Below, in pieces: positions 55,499 to 64,000 of a DNA stretch of 64,000 bases (position 1 is the first letter of the stretch; each line of letters starts with the position of its first letter). The notes below the pieces were generated by a model. The model saw nothing but the letters and a program-made list of their open reading frames with translations. It was not told where the DNA came from and made no database searches. Where the stretch lies: assembly GCF_006757745.1 (NCBI RefSeq), contig NZ_AP019740.1:1984001-2048000 (forward strand), read 5' to 3'. Both the position numbers and the translations under genes were made by a program. The DNA comes from Acinetobacter radioresistens DSM 6976 = NBRC 102413 = CIP 103788. Lineage in GTDB: Bacteria > Pseudomonadota > Gammaproteobacteria > Pseudomonadales > Moraxellaceae.

Positions 55499-55697
55499 TC
55501 GCCTTCTCCTGTTTAGCCATTTTAGTGCTGGCAAGTTGGTTTAAATCCACACTGCTTGGTTTTACTCAAGCGCTCTGTTCTGTTATTAATCTAGCAACAG
55601 TTGATTCGCACTGTAAAGCTTTTTTCTGTTTTATTTCAATATTTGACTAAATAAAAAGCATATGGGACTCCAGCATCAGAAATATGACAATTTAAGC

Positions 55698-55725
55698 TTG
55701 ACCCACTTTAAAATCCCTCTATAAT
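55698..55725 (+). promoter_or_regulatory. promoter of tRNA-Asn
   Basis: TTGACC (55698-55703) and TATAAT (55720-55725) with a 16-bp spacer, 11 bp before the tRNA 5' end. A near-consensus promoter. Confidence 0.85.
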
Positions 55726-55736
55726 CGCATTCAGAT

Positions 55737-55812
55737 TCTCCCATAGCTCAGTCGGTAGAGCGACGGACTGTTAATCCGCAGGTCCCTGGTTCGAGCCCAG
55801 GTGGGAGAGCCA
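55737..55812 (+). tRNA. tRNA-Asn (anticodon GTT)
   Basis: Acceptor TCTCCCA pairs with TGGGAGA, D arm GCTCAGTCGGTAGAGC, anticodon loop CTGTTAA (GTT), T arm GGTTCGAGCCC, discriminator G, and encoded CCA at 55810-55812. Followed by a terminator. Confidence 0.96.
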
Positions 55813-55819
55813 AATATAT

Positions 55820-55850
55820 AAAAGCCCACAGCATTAAAGTGGGCTTTTTA
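55820..55850 (+). terminator. tRNA-Asn terminator
   Basis: Stem AAAAGCCCAC / GTGGGCTTTT with a 9-nt loop. Confidence 0.88.
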
Positions 55851-55889
55851 TTGTCTGTTTTTTAATAACTACTATTTTTCAAACTAAAA

Positions 55890-55912
55890 AAATCCTTCAT
55901 AAAGAAGGATTT
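55890..55912 (-). terminator. terminator at the end of the lepA-to-miaE run
   Basis: On the - strand, stem AAATCCTTC / GAAGGATTT with a 5-nt loop runs into a T tract. Confidence 0.82.
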
Positions 55913-55929
55913 CTTATTAGCACTCGGGG

Positions 55930-56586
55930 TTAAGCTGCAGTTTTAGCCGGAACACCACTGTGGAACCTGAAAAGATCATCTGAACTTAAAATCAGAGCTT
56001 TTTCAATTTCCCGTATATGTTCAATGCGTGTCTGGATATCTTCTTCAGCATTTTTAAGTTTTGCTGTCTTGGCCACGTCGAGCGCCAAAGCCAGATAATC
56101 CTCGAAGTGTCGAGACTCAGATTTAAGCAAATAGCGATAGTAACGCCCTAACTCTTCATCGACCAGCGGTGCAAGTGCATGAAACCGCTCACAAGAACGT
56201 GCTTCTACAAAAGCACCAATAATCAGTACATCAATTAAAGCTTCTGGCTCATAAGTACGAATTTCTTTGCGCAAGCCGGCCGCATAACGTCCAGCACTGA
56301 CCGCTTTCCATTCTTGACCACGTTTAGCCATAAACTCAAGTACCTGTTCATAATGCAGCATCTCTTCACGAACTAACTGTGCCAGCTTGACTTGCAAGTC
56401 AGTAAAAAAGCTGTAACGGAACATCAGGTTCATTGCTGTACCAGCTGCTTTTTTTTCACAGTTGGCATGGTCCTGCATCAGTAGCTCTAAATTATTCAGT
56501 GCTTCATCCAGCCAGGCTTTCGGGGTTTCACAACCAAGAAAAGCTTTTACTGGCTGCATCAGTTCATCATAGTTTAAAGTCGACAT
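55930..56586 (-). CDS. miaE: tRNA-(ms2io6A37) hydroxylase (218 aa)
   Basis: Diiron enzyme that hydroxylates ms2i6A at tRNA position 37. Ferritin-like four-helix bundle with ligand motifs: Glu in NCEKKA, EEMLHYE, FVEARSCERF, and ESRHFEDY. Length agrees with the family. It begins 2 bp after pdxJ, ending the long operon. Confidence 0.92.
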   Translation of the reverse strand: MSTLNYDELMQPVKAFLGCETPKAWLDEALNNLELLMQDHANCEKKAAGTAMNLMFRYSFFTDLQVKLAQLVREEMLHYEQVLEFMAKRGQEWKAVSAGRYAAGLRKEIRTYEPEALIDVLIIGAFVEARSCERFHALAPLVDEELGRYYRYLLKSESRHFEDYLALALDVAKTAKLKNAEEDIQTRIEHIREIEKALILSSDDLFRFHSGVPAKTAA

Positions 56587-56588
56587 AA

Positions 56589-57314
56589 TTAACGTGCTGC
56601 CTTAATTGCTGCTTTCATTTGCTGTACAGCTTGTGCCAGGCCAATAAAAAGACTATCTGCAATAATCGAATGTCCAATATTTAATTCATGGATCTGTGGA
56701 ATTGCTGCAATTGGCGTCACGTTGTCAATGTTTAAACCATGTCCTGCATTTACCACTAGGCCTTTACCTGCGGCATATTCAGTTCCCTTAATAATACGTT
56801 CAAGCTCTGCCTGTTGTTCTGCTTCATTATGAGCATCTGCATAAGCACCGGTATGAATCTCGATGGTAGGTGCACCACAGGCAATAGCCGCGTCAATCTG
56901 TGCCAGATCGGCATCAATAAAGAGAGAAACATCACAACCAACTTGCAATAATGCCTGAGTTGCTGCTTTAACTTTTTCAAAATTAGTCACTACATCCAGA
57001 CCGCCTTCTGTGGTCAGTTCCTGTCGCTTCTCCGGTACAAAGCAAACATACTGTGGACGGATTTCTTTAGCAAACTCAACCATTTCATCAGTTACGGCGA
57101 TCTCAAGATTCATATGGGTTTTCAAAGCTGGACGCATACGGCGTACATCACTATCCTGAATATGACGGCGGTCTTCACGTAAATGCAGGGTAATACCCTC
57201 TGCACCGGCCTGTTCACAAATCAGTGCCGCATTCACCGGGTCCGGATAAACGGTGCCTCGTGCTTGTCTTAAAGTAGCAACGTGATCTATGTTTACACCA
57301 AGCAATGCAGCCAT
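56589..57314 (-). CDS. pdxJ: pyridoxine 5'-phosphate synthase (241 aa)
   Basis: Condenses 3-amino-2-oxopropyl phosphate with deoxyxylulose 5-phosphate in vitamin B6 synthesis. TIM-barrel motifs [30 protein letters not shown], and the C-terminal [18 protein letters not shown] are all present. Follows recO by 13 bp, the same order as in E. coli. Confidence 0.96.
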   Translation of the reverse strand: MAALLGVNIDHVATLRQARGTVYPDPVNAALICEQAGAEGITLHLREDRRHIQDSDVRRMRPALKTHMNLEIAVTDEMVEFAKEIRPQYVCFVPEKRQELTTEGGLDVVTNFEKVKAATQALLQVGCDVSLFIDADLAQIDAAIACGAPTIEIHTGAYADAHNEAEQQAELERIIKGTEYAAGKGLVVNAGHGLNIDNVTPIAAIPQIHELNIGHSIIADSLFIGLAQAVQQMKAAIKAAR

Positions 57315-57327
57315 AATAAATTCCTGA

Positions 57328-58038
57328 TTAAGATTGAGAATGAGTATTTTGAATCCATAACTGGCGGCTCTTCAATGGCCGGTCACCCAGTAAAGATGTA
57401 ATCATCTGGCGATAAAGTCGAGATAATAGCTGTAACTGTGGCTGGGAGAAATCTGCACCTTTTTCATAGTCCAGCATTGTAAGAAGGCTCTGGCCAGCCA
57501 AGGTAGCTGAACTGGCTTTTTGTACAGGTATAAAGCCTTCCTGAATCTGAAAATGGTAATGTCGTTCCGGTTCAACTGACTGCTGATGGGCATCTACCGA
57601 AAAATCGATAGCATAACCAAGCTCTTCAAGCAAAATATGTTCAAACTGGCGTAAAATTTGTCTTAATAGCAGCCCGGGCTGTGCATTTACTGCCAGTTGC
57701 TGTAACTTGACCAATGTCAACTGATACTGCTGATAAGTCTGTGGCATCGGCTCTTCAAGCGGACATAACCGAAGTAATAATTCGTTTAAATAAAAGCCAG
57801 AGAAGAATGCATCACCGTAAAAGAAAATAGGCTGATTTACGATTTCAAGTTTACTGAAATTTTTGAGTTCACCTTTACCAGAAGCCTGAAGTGCTAAAGG
57901 TTGATACTGTGGCGGGGGAACCTGACGTAAAATTCCATCAATCCGGCCATATTCCTCAGTAAATAAATAGACAAGGTGACTCTTCTCACGATATTTACGG
58001 TAATGGATCAGGTAACCATGCAAAGCTTCATTGCGCAT
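57328..58038 (-). CDS. recO: DNA repair protein RecO (236 aa)
   Basis: RecFOR-pathway mediator that loads RecA on SSB-coated DNA. The N-terminal OB fold (about 1-80: [20 protein letters not shown]) is followed by a helical domain. The zinc-binding cysteines of some RecO are absent, as usual for gamma-proteobacteria. Sits between a lipoprotein gene and pdxJ. Confidence 0.92.
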   Translation of the reverse strand: MRNEALHGYLIHYRKYREKSHLVYLFTEEYGRIDGILRQVPPPQYQPLALQASGKGELKNFSKLEIVNQPIFFYGDAFFSGFYLNELLLRLCPLEEPMPQTYQQYQLTLVKLQQLAVNAQPGLLLRQILRQFEHILLEELGYAIDFSVDAHQQSVEPERHYHFQIQEGFIPVQKASSATLAGQSLLTMLDYEKGADFSQPQLQLLSRLYRQMITSLLGDRPLKSRQLWIQNTHSQS

Positions 58039-58047
58039 AGGGTTGAG

Positions 58048-58233
58048 CTAGTCCCGATCTGATGCCTGATCTTCATCATCCCCATCAGGGATAACTGCAC
58101 CCACCACTGCCGCAGTCCCCTTGACTACCCCTTTCGTGGTTTTATAAGCCACCTTTACAGGAACCGTAACAATCTTATGAATACAGCCTTGCAGCATTAG
58201 AATGCTTATCAGTATTGCCATTGTCTTGATCAC
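58048..58233 (-). CDS. small lipoprotein, NF038104-type (61 aa)
   Basis: A signal peptide with lipobox LMLQGC (Cys17) leaves a mature part of about 45 residues: a basic, Val-rich stretch (KIVTVPVKVAYKTTKGVVKG) and an acidic tail (DGDDEDQASDRD). Such small lipoproteins occur in Acinetobacter between era and recO. Function unknown. Confidence 0.75.
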   Translation of the reverse strand: MIKTMAILISILMLQGCIHKIVTVPVKVAYKTTKGVVKGTAAVVGAVIPDGDDEDQASDRD

Positions 58234-58261
58234 TACGGAACTCCTGCAAAAAGCTTAAGCC

Positions 58262-59290
58262 TTAGATATCACTATATCCCAGGCTCTTGAGCGCGCGTTC
58301 ATCATCAGACCAGCCACCTTTCACTTTTACCCACAGTGTCAGCATGATCTTCTGTTCGAACATTTTTTCCATATCAATACGGGCATCCATCCCGATTTTT
58401 TTCAGCTTAGCACCTTTTTCACCAATCACGATGGCTTTTTGTCCAGGACGGTCAACAAAAATGGTGGCATCGATATAGGTACAGGCAGCTTTCATCCGGC
58501 CAGTCTTCTCATTTAATGCCGGCTCCTCAGTTTTAAAAGATTCAATCTGAACAGTCAGGTCATATGGAAGCTCTTCACCAAGCTGTCGCATAATTTTTTC
58601 ACGAATTACTTCTGATGCCAGGAATCGCTCTGAACGGTCAGTAATCTGGTCAAATGAGTATAGCGGCGGTTGGAAAGGTAAATACTTGTCAATTGTATCG
58701 CGCAGATGTTCCAGATTTGCACCACGCAATGCAGAAACTGGTACAATTTCCACGAAATTCATGAGTTTAGTACGTTCTTGAATCAAAGGAAGTAATGTCC
58801 TTTTTTCTTCAATAGTATCAATCTTGTTGATAACCAGAATGACTGGCATTTCAGCATTTTTCAGCTTCTCAAGCACCAGGTCATCATTTTGTGTCCACTT
58901 ATGGGCATCTACCGCAAACAGAACGAGATTTACATCACGTAGGGCTGAATGTGCTGCACGGTTCATCATCTTATTGATGGCACGCACTTCTTTCTTATGC
59001 ATTCCCGGAGTATCTACGTAAACGGCCTGTGACTTTTCACGGCTATCAATACCAATAATTTTATGTCGTGTTGTCTGGGGCTTACGGGAAGTAATAGAGA
59101 GTTTTTGTCCCAACAGGTGGTTCATCAAAGTTGATTTACCGACATTCGGACGTCCGACAATAGCCACAAACCCACTCTTAAAATCAGCAGGTATAGTCAC
59201 ACCCTGTGAACTAAAGAACTGGTCAATCAGGTTATTGTCCGGTGTGTTTGACTCTTGATCTGTACTGTTTTGATCTGGCTGGATCGACAT
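58262..59290 (-). CDS. era: GTPase Era (342 aa)
   Basis: 16S rRNA-binding GTPase for 30S maturation. G1 GRPNVGKST, G3 DTPGMHK, G4 NKID, and a C-terminal KH domain with VIGEKGAKLKKIG. About 35 extra residues at the N-terminus (rich in Asp, Asn and Gln) precede the first strand compared with E. coli Era (301); the ATG at 59290 sits directly after rnc. The rnc-era pairing is conserved. Confidence 0.96.
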   Translation of the reverse strand: MSIQPDQNSTDQESNTPDNNLIDQFFSSQGVTIPADFKSGFVAIVGRPNVGKSTLMNHLLGQKLSITSRKPQTTRHKIIGIDSREKSQAVYVDTPGMHKKEVRAINKMMNRAAHSALRDVNLVLFAVDAHKWTQNDDLVLEKLKNAEMPVILVINKIDTIEEKRTLLPLIQERTKLMNFVEIVPVSALRGANLEHLRDTIDKYLPFQPPLYSFDQITDRSERFLASEVIREKIMRQLGEELPYDLTVQIESFKTEEPALNEKTGRMKAACTYIDATIFVDRPGQKAIVIGEKGAKLKKIGMDARIDMEKMFEQKIMLTLWVKVKGGWSDDERALKSLGYSDI

Positions 59291-59295
59291 GCAGT

Positions 59296-59988
59296 CTATT
59301 GCTCCAATAACTTTAATATTTCCGCTGCTGCTGCTTGCTCAGCAAAGCGACGACTTGACCCTTCTCCGATAAATTTAGGCAGGCTGTCGACCGAACACTC
59401 CACTTTAAAATGCTGGTTCGGTGCATCCCCTTGAATATCGACCACCTCATAAACAGGGAGAGGTTTTTTACGGGCTTGCAGATATTCCTGTAACCGGGAT
59501 TTCGGGTCTTTTAACTGGTCGGTTGGCTCAATATTGTTTAAATATGGACCATACCACTTCAGTACGATGTCTTGTAAAATCTTGAGCTCACCACAGTCAA
59601 TATAAATTGCTCCGATAATGGCTTCTACAGTATCGGCCAGAATCGATTCACGGTGGTGTCCTCCCGATTTTAATTCACCTGTACTTAATATTAAACACTG
59701 ACTAAGTTTCAAATCGTTTGCAATCTTGCCTAATGCTTCCTGCCTGACCAGAGTAGCACGCATGCGGGTCAGTCGGCCTTCATTTTCAAAAGGATACGCA
59801 TGATACAAATAGTTGGCAATAATCATGCCTAATAGTGAATCGCCCAAAAACTCCAGACGTTCATAATTATATTTGTGACTAACCGACCGGTGAGTCAGGG
59901 CAAGCTGCAACAACTCAGGCTGCTTGAACTGATAGCCGATACGGCTGGGTAAGCGAAAATCACTTACCTTAGAGTGACCTTTGATCAA
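59296..59988 (-). CDS. rnc: ribonuclease III (230 aa)
   Basis: Cleaves double-stranded RNA, including pre-rRNA. Catalytic motif ERLEFLGDSLLG (about 44-55), second acidic site ESILADTVEAIIGAIY, and a C-terminal dsRNA-binding domain (about 157-228). It begins with TTG at 59988 (MIKGHSKVSDFRLPS); no in-frame ATG or GTG exists before the conserved RIGYQFKQPEL. It overlaps the DUF4845 gene by 20 bp, suggesting coupled, low-level translation. Confidence 0.94.
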   Translation of the reverse strand: MIKGHSKVSDFRLPSRIGYQFKQPELLQLALTHRSVSHKYNYERLEFLGDSLLGMIIANYLYHAYPFENEGRLTRMRATLVRQEALGKIANDLKLSQCLILSTGELKSGGHHRESILADTVEAIIGAIYIDCGELKILQDIVLKWYGPYLNNIEPTDQLKDPKSRLQEYLQARKKPLPVYEVVDIQGDAPNQHFKVECSVDSLPKFIGEGSSRRFAEQAAAAEILKLLEQ

Positions 59989-60334
59989 AACTCTTCTCGA
60001 ACTTTAGTACTAAATCAATATTAAGCAAGAAAGGTTTTCTCACTTCATAGCGGGTATTTACATGTAAACCCTGATCATTTGAAACTTGGGCAATATCTTT
60101 GAACTGCAAGTCATCAATATTGTTCATGTCCAAACGCTGATCCATCTGCTGGGTAAATTTTGCTGGCGTTATATCTGCTGGACTGTCTTTTAATAACTCT
60201 TCAATCTGGCTGTTAATCACACGGTTATCCCAATATGCTGGCCATATGGCTACTACAGCCTTTACCACCATTGCAAAGACAATAATCGCAAATAGAATTG
60301 TAATATAAGAAGTGCCTTGCTGAGCATTACGCAT
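59969..60334 (-). CDS. DUF4845 protein (121 aa)
   Basis: A single N-terminal transmembrane helix (about 10-30, preceded by MRNAQQGTSY) and a periplasmic C-terminal domain with the DUF4845 pattern WPAYWDNRVINSQIEELLKD. The N-terminus resembles a type IV pilin-like segment. It is a constant member of lepB-rnc operons in gamma-proteobacteria; function unproven. Confidence 0.88.
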   Translation of the reverse strand: MRNAQQGTSYITILFAIIVFAMVVKAVVAIWPAYWDNRVINSQIEELLKDSPADITPAKFTQQMDQRLDMNNIDDLQFKDIAQVSNDQGLHVNTRYEVRKPFLLNIDLVLKFEKSFDQRSL

Positions 60335-60355
60335 TGTTATTACCCACCCAAATGG

Positions 60356-61183
60356 TTAATCAATTTTACCGTTACGTGCAAAGCTTGGTATCTTGAAGCC
60401 GGGTTCCTTATGCATCCAGATATAAACTGCTCGACCGGCCAGATTTTCTTCAGGCACAAACCCCCAAAAGCGGCTGTCTGCACTCTGGTCACGGTTATCT
60501 CCCATAGCGAAATAATGACCTTCTGGAACTTTGACTTCCCAGTAAAGACCATCTTCACCCGAGTATTTTCCATTTTCAACATAGTTAATAAATGGAGCCT
60601 GACGCGCAACATTTACCCCTTCAAGCTCACGCATGGTAAAAGTATGTTTGCCCAAAGTTTCTTTATGATAGATCGAAGCTGGCGTGTCCTGAATATCCTT
60701 TTCACGGCTGAACTCAACCGGAACCTTTTTAACTGGCTGTCCATTAATACTCAGCTGTCCATGGTCATATACAATATGATCACCCGGCAAGCCGACTACA
60801 CGTTTAATATAGCTAATACTTGGTTGCGGCGGATAACGGAATACCACCACATCACCACGTTCAGGTTCACCAATATCAATGAATTTTTTATTTATAATCG
60901 GCAGACGCATTCCATACTGATACTTGTTGACCAGAATAAAATCTCCGGTTTCCAAGGTTGGTACCATAGAGTCTGACGGAATATTAAAAGGTTCATAAAA
61001 GAAAGAGCGCAGTACAAGCACGATGGCTAGTACTGGCCAGAAGTCATAAGCCCAGGTAATGATAAAATTTTCATTGCCACGGCCCCTCGTTTTGCGTTGC
61101 TTGAAAACAAGTTTATCGAGCAGCCACACCAGGAAAAAAATGACAGTGACTGGAACGAGGATCAAGTTAAAATCAAAATCCAT
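60356..61183 (-). CDS. lepB: signal peptidase I (275 aa)
   Basis: Releases exported proteins by cleaving their signal peptides. Two N-terminal helices (about 5-22 and 45-65), the catalytic Ser in NIPSDSMVPTLETGD and Lys in YIKRVVGLPGD, and the GDNRDQSADSRFWG box E are present. Slightly shorter than E. coli LepB (324). In the order lepA-lepB-DUF4845-rnc. Confidence 0.95.
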   Translation of the reverse strand: MDFDFNLILVPVTVIFFLVWLLDKLVFKQRKTRGRGNENFIITWAYDFWPVLAIVLVLRSFFYEPFNIPSDSMVPTLETGDFILVNKYQYGMRLPIINKKFIDIGEPERGDVVVFRYPPQPSISYIKRVVGLPGDHIVYDHGQLSINGQPVKKVPVEFSREKDIQDTPASIYHKETLGKHTFTMRELEGVNVARQAPFINYVENGKYSGEDGLYWEVKVPEGHYFAMGDNRDQSADSRFWGFVPEENLAGRAVYIWMHKEPGFKIPSFARNGKID

Positions 61184-61204
61184 GAGCTAGATGACCTCTT
61201 ATTA

Positions 61205-63022
61205 TTATCTTTCTACTTTTAAGACTGCAAGGAACGCTTCCTGAGGGATTTCAACACTACCCACCTGCTTCATGCGTTTCTTACCTTCTTTCTGCTTAGA
61301 CAGAAGTTTTTTCTTACGTGACACGTCACCACCATAACATTTCGCCAAGACGTTTTTACGCATGGCTTTTACAGTAGAACGGGCAATAATCTGTGCACCA
61401 ATAGCTGCCTGAATCGCTACATCAAACATTTGACGCGGAATCAGATCTTTCATTTTTTCGACCAGAGCAATACCACGGTGACGCGCATCATTACGATGGC
61501 AGATCATTGCCAGAGCATCAACTTTCTCACCATTAATCAGCACATCTACTTTTACCAGTGAGGAGCTTTCAAAACGGACAAAGTTATAATCTAGTGATGC
61601 AAAACCACGTGAACAGGACTTTAAGCGGTCAAAAAAGTCCATGACGACTTCTGCCATTGGAATTTCAAAAGTAATAGAGACCTGATTACCCAAGAATTTC
61701 ATGTCTTTTTGAACGCCACGACGCTCAATACACAGCGTCATAACATTACCCAGATATTCTTGTGGCACCAAGATATGACATTCTGCAATTGGCTCACGCA
61801 AATCTTCAACAGTAGAACCATCAGGCATTTTTGACGGGCTGTCGATATAAATCGTATCACCTGCTTTAGTTAATGCTTCATAAACTACTGTAGGGGCAGA
61901 AGTGATCAGGTCCAGATCATATTCGCGTTCCAGCCGTTCCTGAACGATTTCCATATGCAGCATTCCCAAGAAGCCGCAGCGGAAACCGAATCCTAACGCA
62001 TCAGAACTTTCAGGTTCGAAAAATAGTGCCGAGTCATTAATCTGAAGCTTGTGCAATGCTTCACGGAAAGGCTCAAAATCACTGGCGTCAATCGGAAATA
62101 AACCCGCATATACCTGAGGTTTTACCTTTTTGAAGCCCGGCAGCGTACCTACTTCTGGCGTAGAGGCCAGAGTAATGGTATCACCAACAGGAGCGCCAAA
62201 AATATCTTTAATACCGGCAATAATAAAACCTACTTCGCCTGCTTCGAGCATTCCGGTTTCAGTATGTTTTGGATTAAAAATACCCACAGAGGTAATAATA
62301 TGAGTCTGGCCTGTTGACTTCACCAGCATTTTATCGCCTTTGCGCACACGCCCCTGCTTGATGCGAACCAGGGAAACTACACCCAAATAATTATCAAACC
62401 ATGAGTCAACAATCAGAGCCTGTAAAGGTGCATCACGGTCACCCTCTGGCACCGGAATAACCTCAACCAGTGTTTCCAGAACTTTATCCACACCCATACC
62501 GGTTTTTGCAGAGCAAGTCGGTGCATGAGTCGCTTCAATTCCGATAATTTCCTCAATCTCGTGAATGACGCGTTCAGGCTCAGCCTGTGGCAGGTCAATC
62601 TTGTTAAGAATTGGCAGAACTTCAAGGCCTTGTTCGATTGCGGTATAACAGTTGGCAACTGACTGTGCCTCAACACCCTGTGCTGCATCGACTACCAGTA
62701 GAGCACCTTCACAGGCTGCCAGTGACCGTGAGACTTCATAAGAAAAGTCAACGTGCCCTGGGGTATCAATAAAGTTGAGCTGATATTCCTGACCATTCGG
62801 ATGCGTATAATAGAGTGTTACAGAAGCGGCTTTAATAGTAATACCGCGTTCACGTTCAAGCTCCATTGAGTCAAGCACTTGTGCCTGCATTTCACGGTCT
62901 TGCAATCCACCACACATTTGAATGAATCGATCTGCCAGGGTCGACTTGCCATGGTCAATATGCGCAATAATCGAAAAGTTACGAATGTTTTTGATATCAA
63001 CAGATTTTTTAGCTTGCGCCAT
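61205..63022 (-). CDS. lepA: elongation factor 4 (605 aa)
   Basis: Ribosome-back-translocating GTPase. G1 [10 protein letters not shown] (about 20-29), switch [15 protein letters not shown]4 NKIDLP, then domains II-V and the LepA-specific C-terminal domain ([20 protein letters not shown]). Length as usual (about 600). Confidence 0.97.
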   Translation of the reverse strand: MAQAKKSVDIKNIRNFSIIAHIDHGKSTLADRFIQMCGGLQDREMQAQVLDSMELERERGITIKAASVTLYYTHPNGQEYQLNFIDTPGHVDFSYEVSRSLAACEGALLVVDAAQGVEAQSVANCYTAIEQGLEVLPILNKIDLPQAEPERVIHEIEEIIGIEATHAPTCSAKTGMGVDKVLETLVEVIPVPEGDRDAPLQALIVDSWFDNYLGVVSLVRIKQGRVRKGDKMLVKSTGQTHIITSVGIFNPKHTETGMLEAGEVGFIIAGIKDIFGAPVGDTITLASTPEVGTLPGFKKVKPQVYAGLFPIDASDFEPFREALHKLQINDSALFFEPESSDALGFGFRCGFLGMLHMEIVQERLEREYDLDLITSAPTVVYEALTKAGDTIYIDSPSKMPDGSTVEDLREPIAECHILVPQEYLGNVMTLCIERRGVQKDMKFLGNQVSITFEIPMAEVVMDFFDRLKSCSRGFASLDYNFVRFESSSLVKVDVLINGEKVDALAMICHRNDARHRGIALVEKMKDLIPRQMFDVAIQAAIGAQIIARSTVKAMRKNVLAKCYGGDVSRKKKLLSKQKEGKKRMKQVGSVEIPQEAFLAVLKVER

Positions 63023-63196
63023 GGGCTACCTTGAAAAATGTATACGGCTATGTACAAAATTTAAGGTACATAGCAAAAGCTGTTTCGGGAAATTGCGAGC
63101 GATTATAACAGATGGAATTTTTAAAGTATCCATAAATCATGCGCTTTTGCTTTGAGCTGTAAATCAGCAAAATCTGGAAAAACCATATCGACCAAT

Positions 63197-63667
63197 TTAG
63201 ATTGTCGAGAAATCCATCGGGTTTATCTCTGCTGAAATTGGCTGGTAAGCCTGAGTAAAAGTGGGCGACATACGTTTTGGGCGACCCGTTGCTATTTCGA
63301 TACATGCCCATTTGGTCTGACCGGTAAACAGCAGGGTTTGGTCTTGTGGACGGTAAAAAGCGTACTGACGGTATGAGTACAATGCATTAATATCATAGAG
63401 CCAGGTACGTAGAATCAGTTCCTCCCCTTCAAATGCAGCTTTACGGTATTGTACCTGATGCTCAACTGCGACCATGGCATGTTTAAGTTCCTGATACTGT
63501 TTCAGTCCCAGTCCAAGTGCCTCAATATGTGCTTCTGCCACCTGTTGCATCCAGGCGACATATACGACGTTGTTTACATGTCCCAAACTATCAATATGCT
63601 CTGGCTGAACCTGAATGTTTAAATCAAAAAATGTATTCACGTGCAATTTTTTCCTGTCTTGCATCAA
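63197..63667 (-). CDS. hotdog-fold acyl-CoA thioesterase, YbgC/FadM-like (156 aa)
   Basis: The N-terminal strand-helix FDLNIQVQPEHIDSLGHVNNVVY has the Asp-x-x-GHVNN active-site pattern of 4HBT thioesterases, followed by WMQQVAEAHIEALG. The remaining strands fit (VAVEHQVQYRKAAFEGEEL). It hydrolyses acyl-CoA; chain length not shown. Located between the degP-like gene and lepA. Confidence 0.88.
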   Translation of the reverse strand: MMQDRKKLHVNTFFDLNIQVQPEHIDSLGHVNNVVYVAWMQQVAEAHIEALGLGLKQYQELKHAMVAVEHQVQYRKAAFEGEELILRTWLYDINALYSYRQYAFYRPQDQTLLFTGQTKWACIEIATGRPKRMSPTFTQAYQPISAEINPMDFSTI

Positions 63668-63721
63668 CTCACATAAAACATCTAGTGTAAAGGCATCATC
63701 CGGCTAATGGTACTTAAATAA

Positions 63722-63745
63722 AAAGCCATCCTGCAGGATGGCTTT
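63722..63745 (-). terminator. terminator after the DegP-like gene
   Basis: Stem AAAGCCATCCTG / CAGGATGGCTTT, followed on the - strand by TTATTT. Confidence 0.8.
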
Positions 63746-63763
63746 AAACATTGGTATAGTTTG

Positions 63764-64000
63764 TTACTGGATTCGCAGGCCCAAGATAGCGCGTTGCCCC
63801 TGACGGATCAGCGCAACCCGGGCTACCGTATTCTTTTTCAGCTTACTTACTGCATTTACGAACTCATCGCTGTTTCGCACAGGCGTATTATTAATTTGAG
63901 TAATGATGTCTTCTGGCATCAAGCGGGATTGTGCTGCCAGCCCCCCTCGCATAACTTCCTGAATATATACTCCGCCCTCAATACCCAACTGCCTGCTTTC
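63764..64000 (-). CDS. Do/DegP-like serine endoprotease, C-terminal part (partial)
   Basis: The frame runs off the right edge; 78 residues are visible. They contain a PDZ domain end: GVYIQEVMRGGLAAQSRLMP, then EDIITQINNTPVRNSDEFVNAVSK and RVALIRQGQ. This is the C-terminal PDZ of a DegQ/MucD-like protease. The catalytic domain lies outside the window, so intactness cannot be judged. Confidence 0.85.
   Translation of the reverse strand, partial: ESRQLGIEGGVYIQEVMRGGLAAQSRLMPEDIITQINNTPVRNSDEFVNAVSKLKKNTVARVALIRQGQRAILGLRIQ

Noticed and set aside
60317..60976. 219-codon + strand ORF opposite lepB
   Set aside because: Overlaps the full lepB catalytic region on the other strand; amino-acid content (Phe, Asn, Tyr rich) is not that of a real protein.

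Overview
The window is Acinetobacter chromosome; I cannot fix the species. The evidence is gene order (degP - thioesterase - lepA - lepB - DUF4845 - rnc - era - lipoprotein - recO - pdxJ - miaE; proB beside obgE; rpsB-tsf opposite map), AT-rich intergenic DNA, and proteins of recognisable Acinetobacter type. Most of the window is core genome. The accessory parts are the end of an integrated element (1 to about 3977) and one IS256-family insertion sequence (23213-24526).

Layout. 1-3977: the integrase-proximal end of a prophage-like or P4-like element, a chain of tightly packed, mostly overlapping unknown genes with an AlpA-like regulator and a tyrosine integrase, sitting against the 3' end of tRNA-Arg(CCG). 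4233-9765: YadG/YadH-type ABC exporter, queF, an unknown helical protein, then the cell-wall genes rodA and mltB. 10052-11386: an RlpA-like protein and an Mpo1/DUF962-like membrane protein. 11545-14345: tsf and rpsB with a structured leader, divergent from map. 14627-20256: an OmpW-like barrel, an MFS transporter with an overlapping 44-residue membrane protein, sthA, lipA and a 54-residue protein. 20679-24812: a FadE-type acyl-CoA dehydrogenase whose terminator was hit by the IS256 element. 25100-31467: YeeE/YedE transporter, a lipoprotein, a radical SAM/DUF4130 DNA-repair-like pair, a nitronate monooxygenase-like enzyme and dusB. 31965-39878: a small protein, a membrane diguanylate cyclase, a TerC/CBS protein, an exported acetamidase, a DUF1615 lipoprotein and a HAD phosphatase. 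39906-43917: proB, obgE and a pair of unknown membrane-anchored repeat proteins. 44052-54860: long-form GAPDH, rarD, lipocalin, uvrB, a macro-like A1S_2505 protein, a second GGDEF protein with duplicated sensor domains, an aspartate-aminotransferase-type enzyme and a divergent HxlR/PaaI pair. 55040-64000: an unknown gene, tRNA-Asn(GTT) and the long lepA-lepB-rnc-era-recO-pdxJ-miaE run, ending in a truncated DegP-like protease.

Functional links: rodA, mltB and the RlpA-like gene shape peptidoglycan; rpsB/tsf/map and lepA/era/rnc serve translation and ribosome assembly; queF, dusB and miaE modify tRNA; uvrB, recO and probably the radical SAM pair serve DNA repair; the two GGDEF proteins make cyclic di-GMP. 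I found no clear, complete new multi-gene system. The best undescribed candidates are the paired repeat proteins at 42490-43917, the A1S_2505 protein at 49763-50566, the duplicated sensor module at 50788-52221 and the unknown genes of the tRNA-Arg element.
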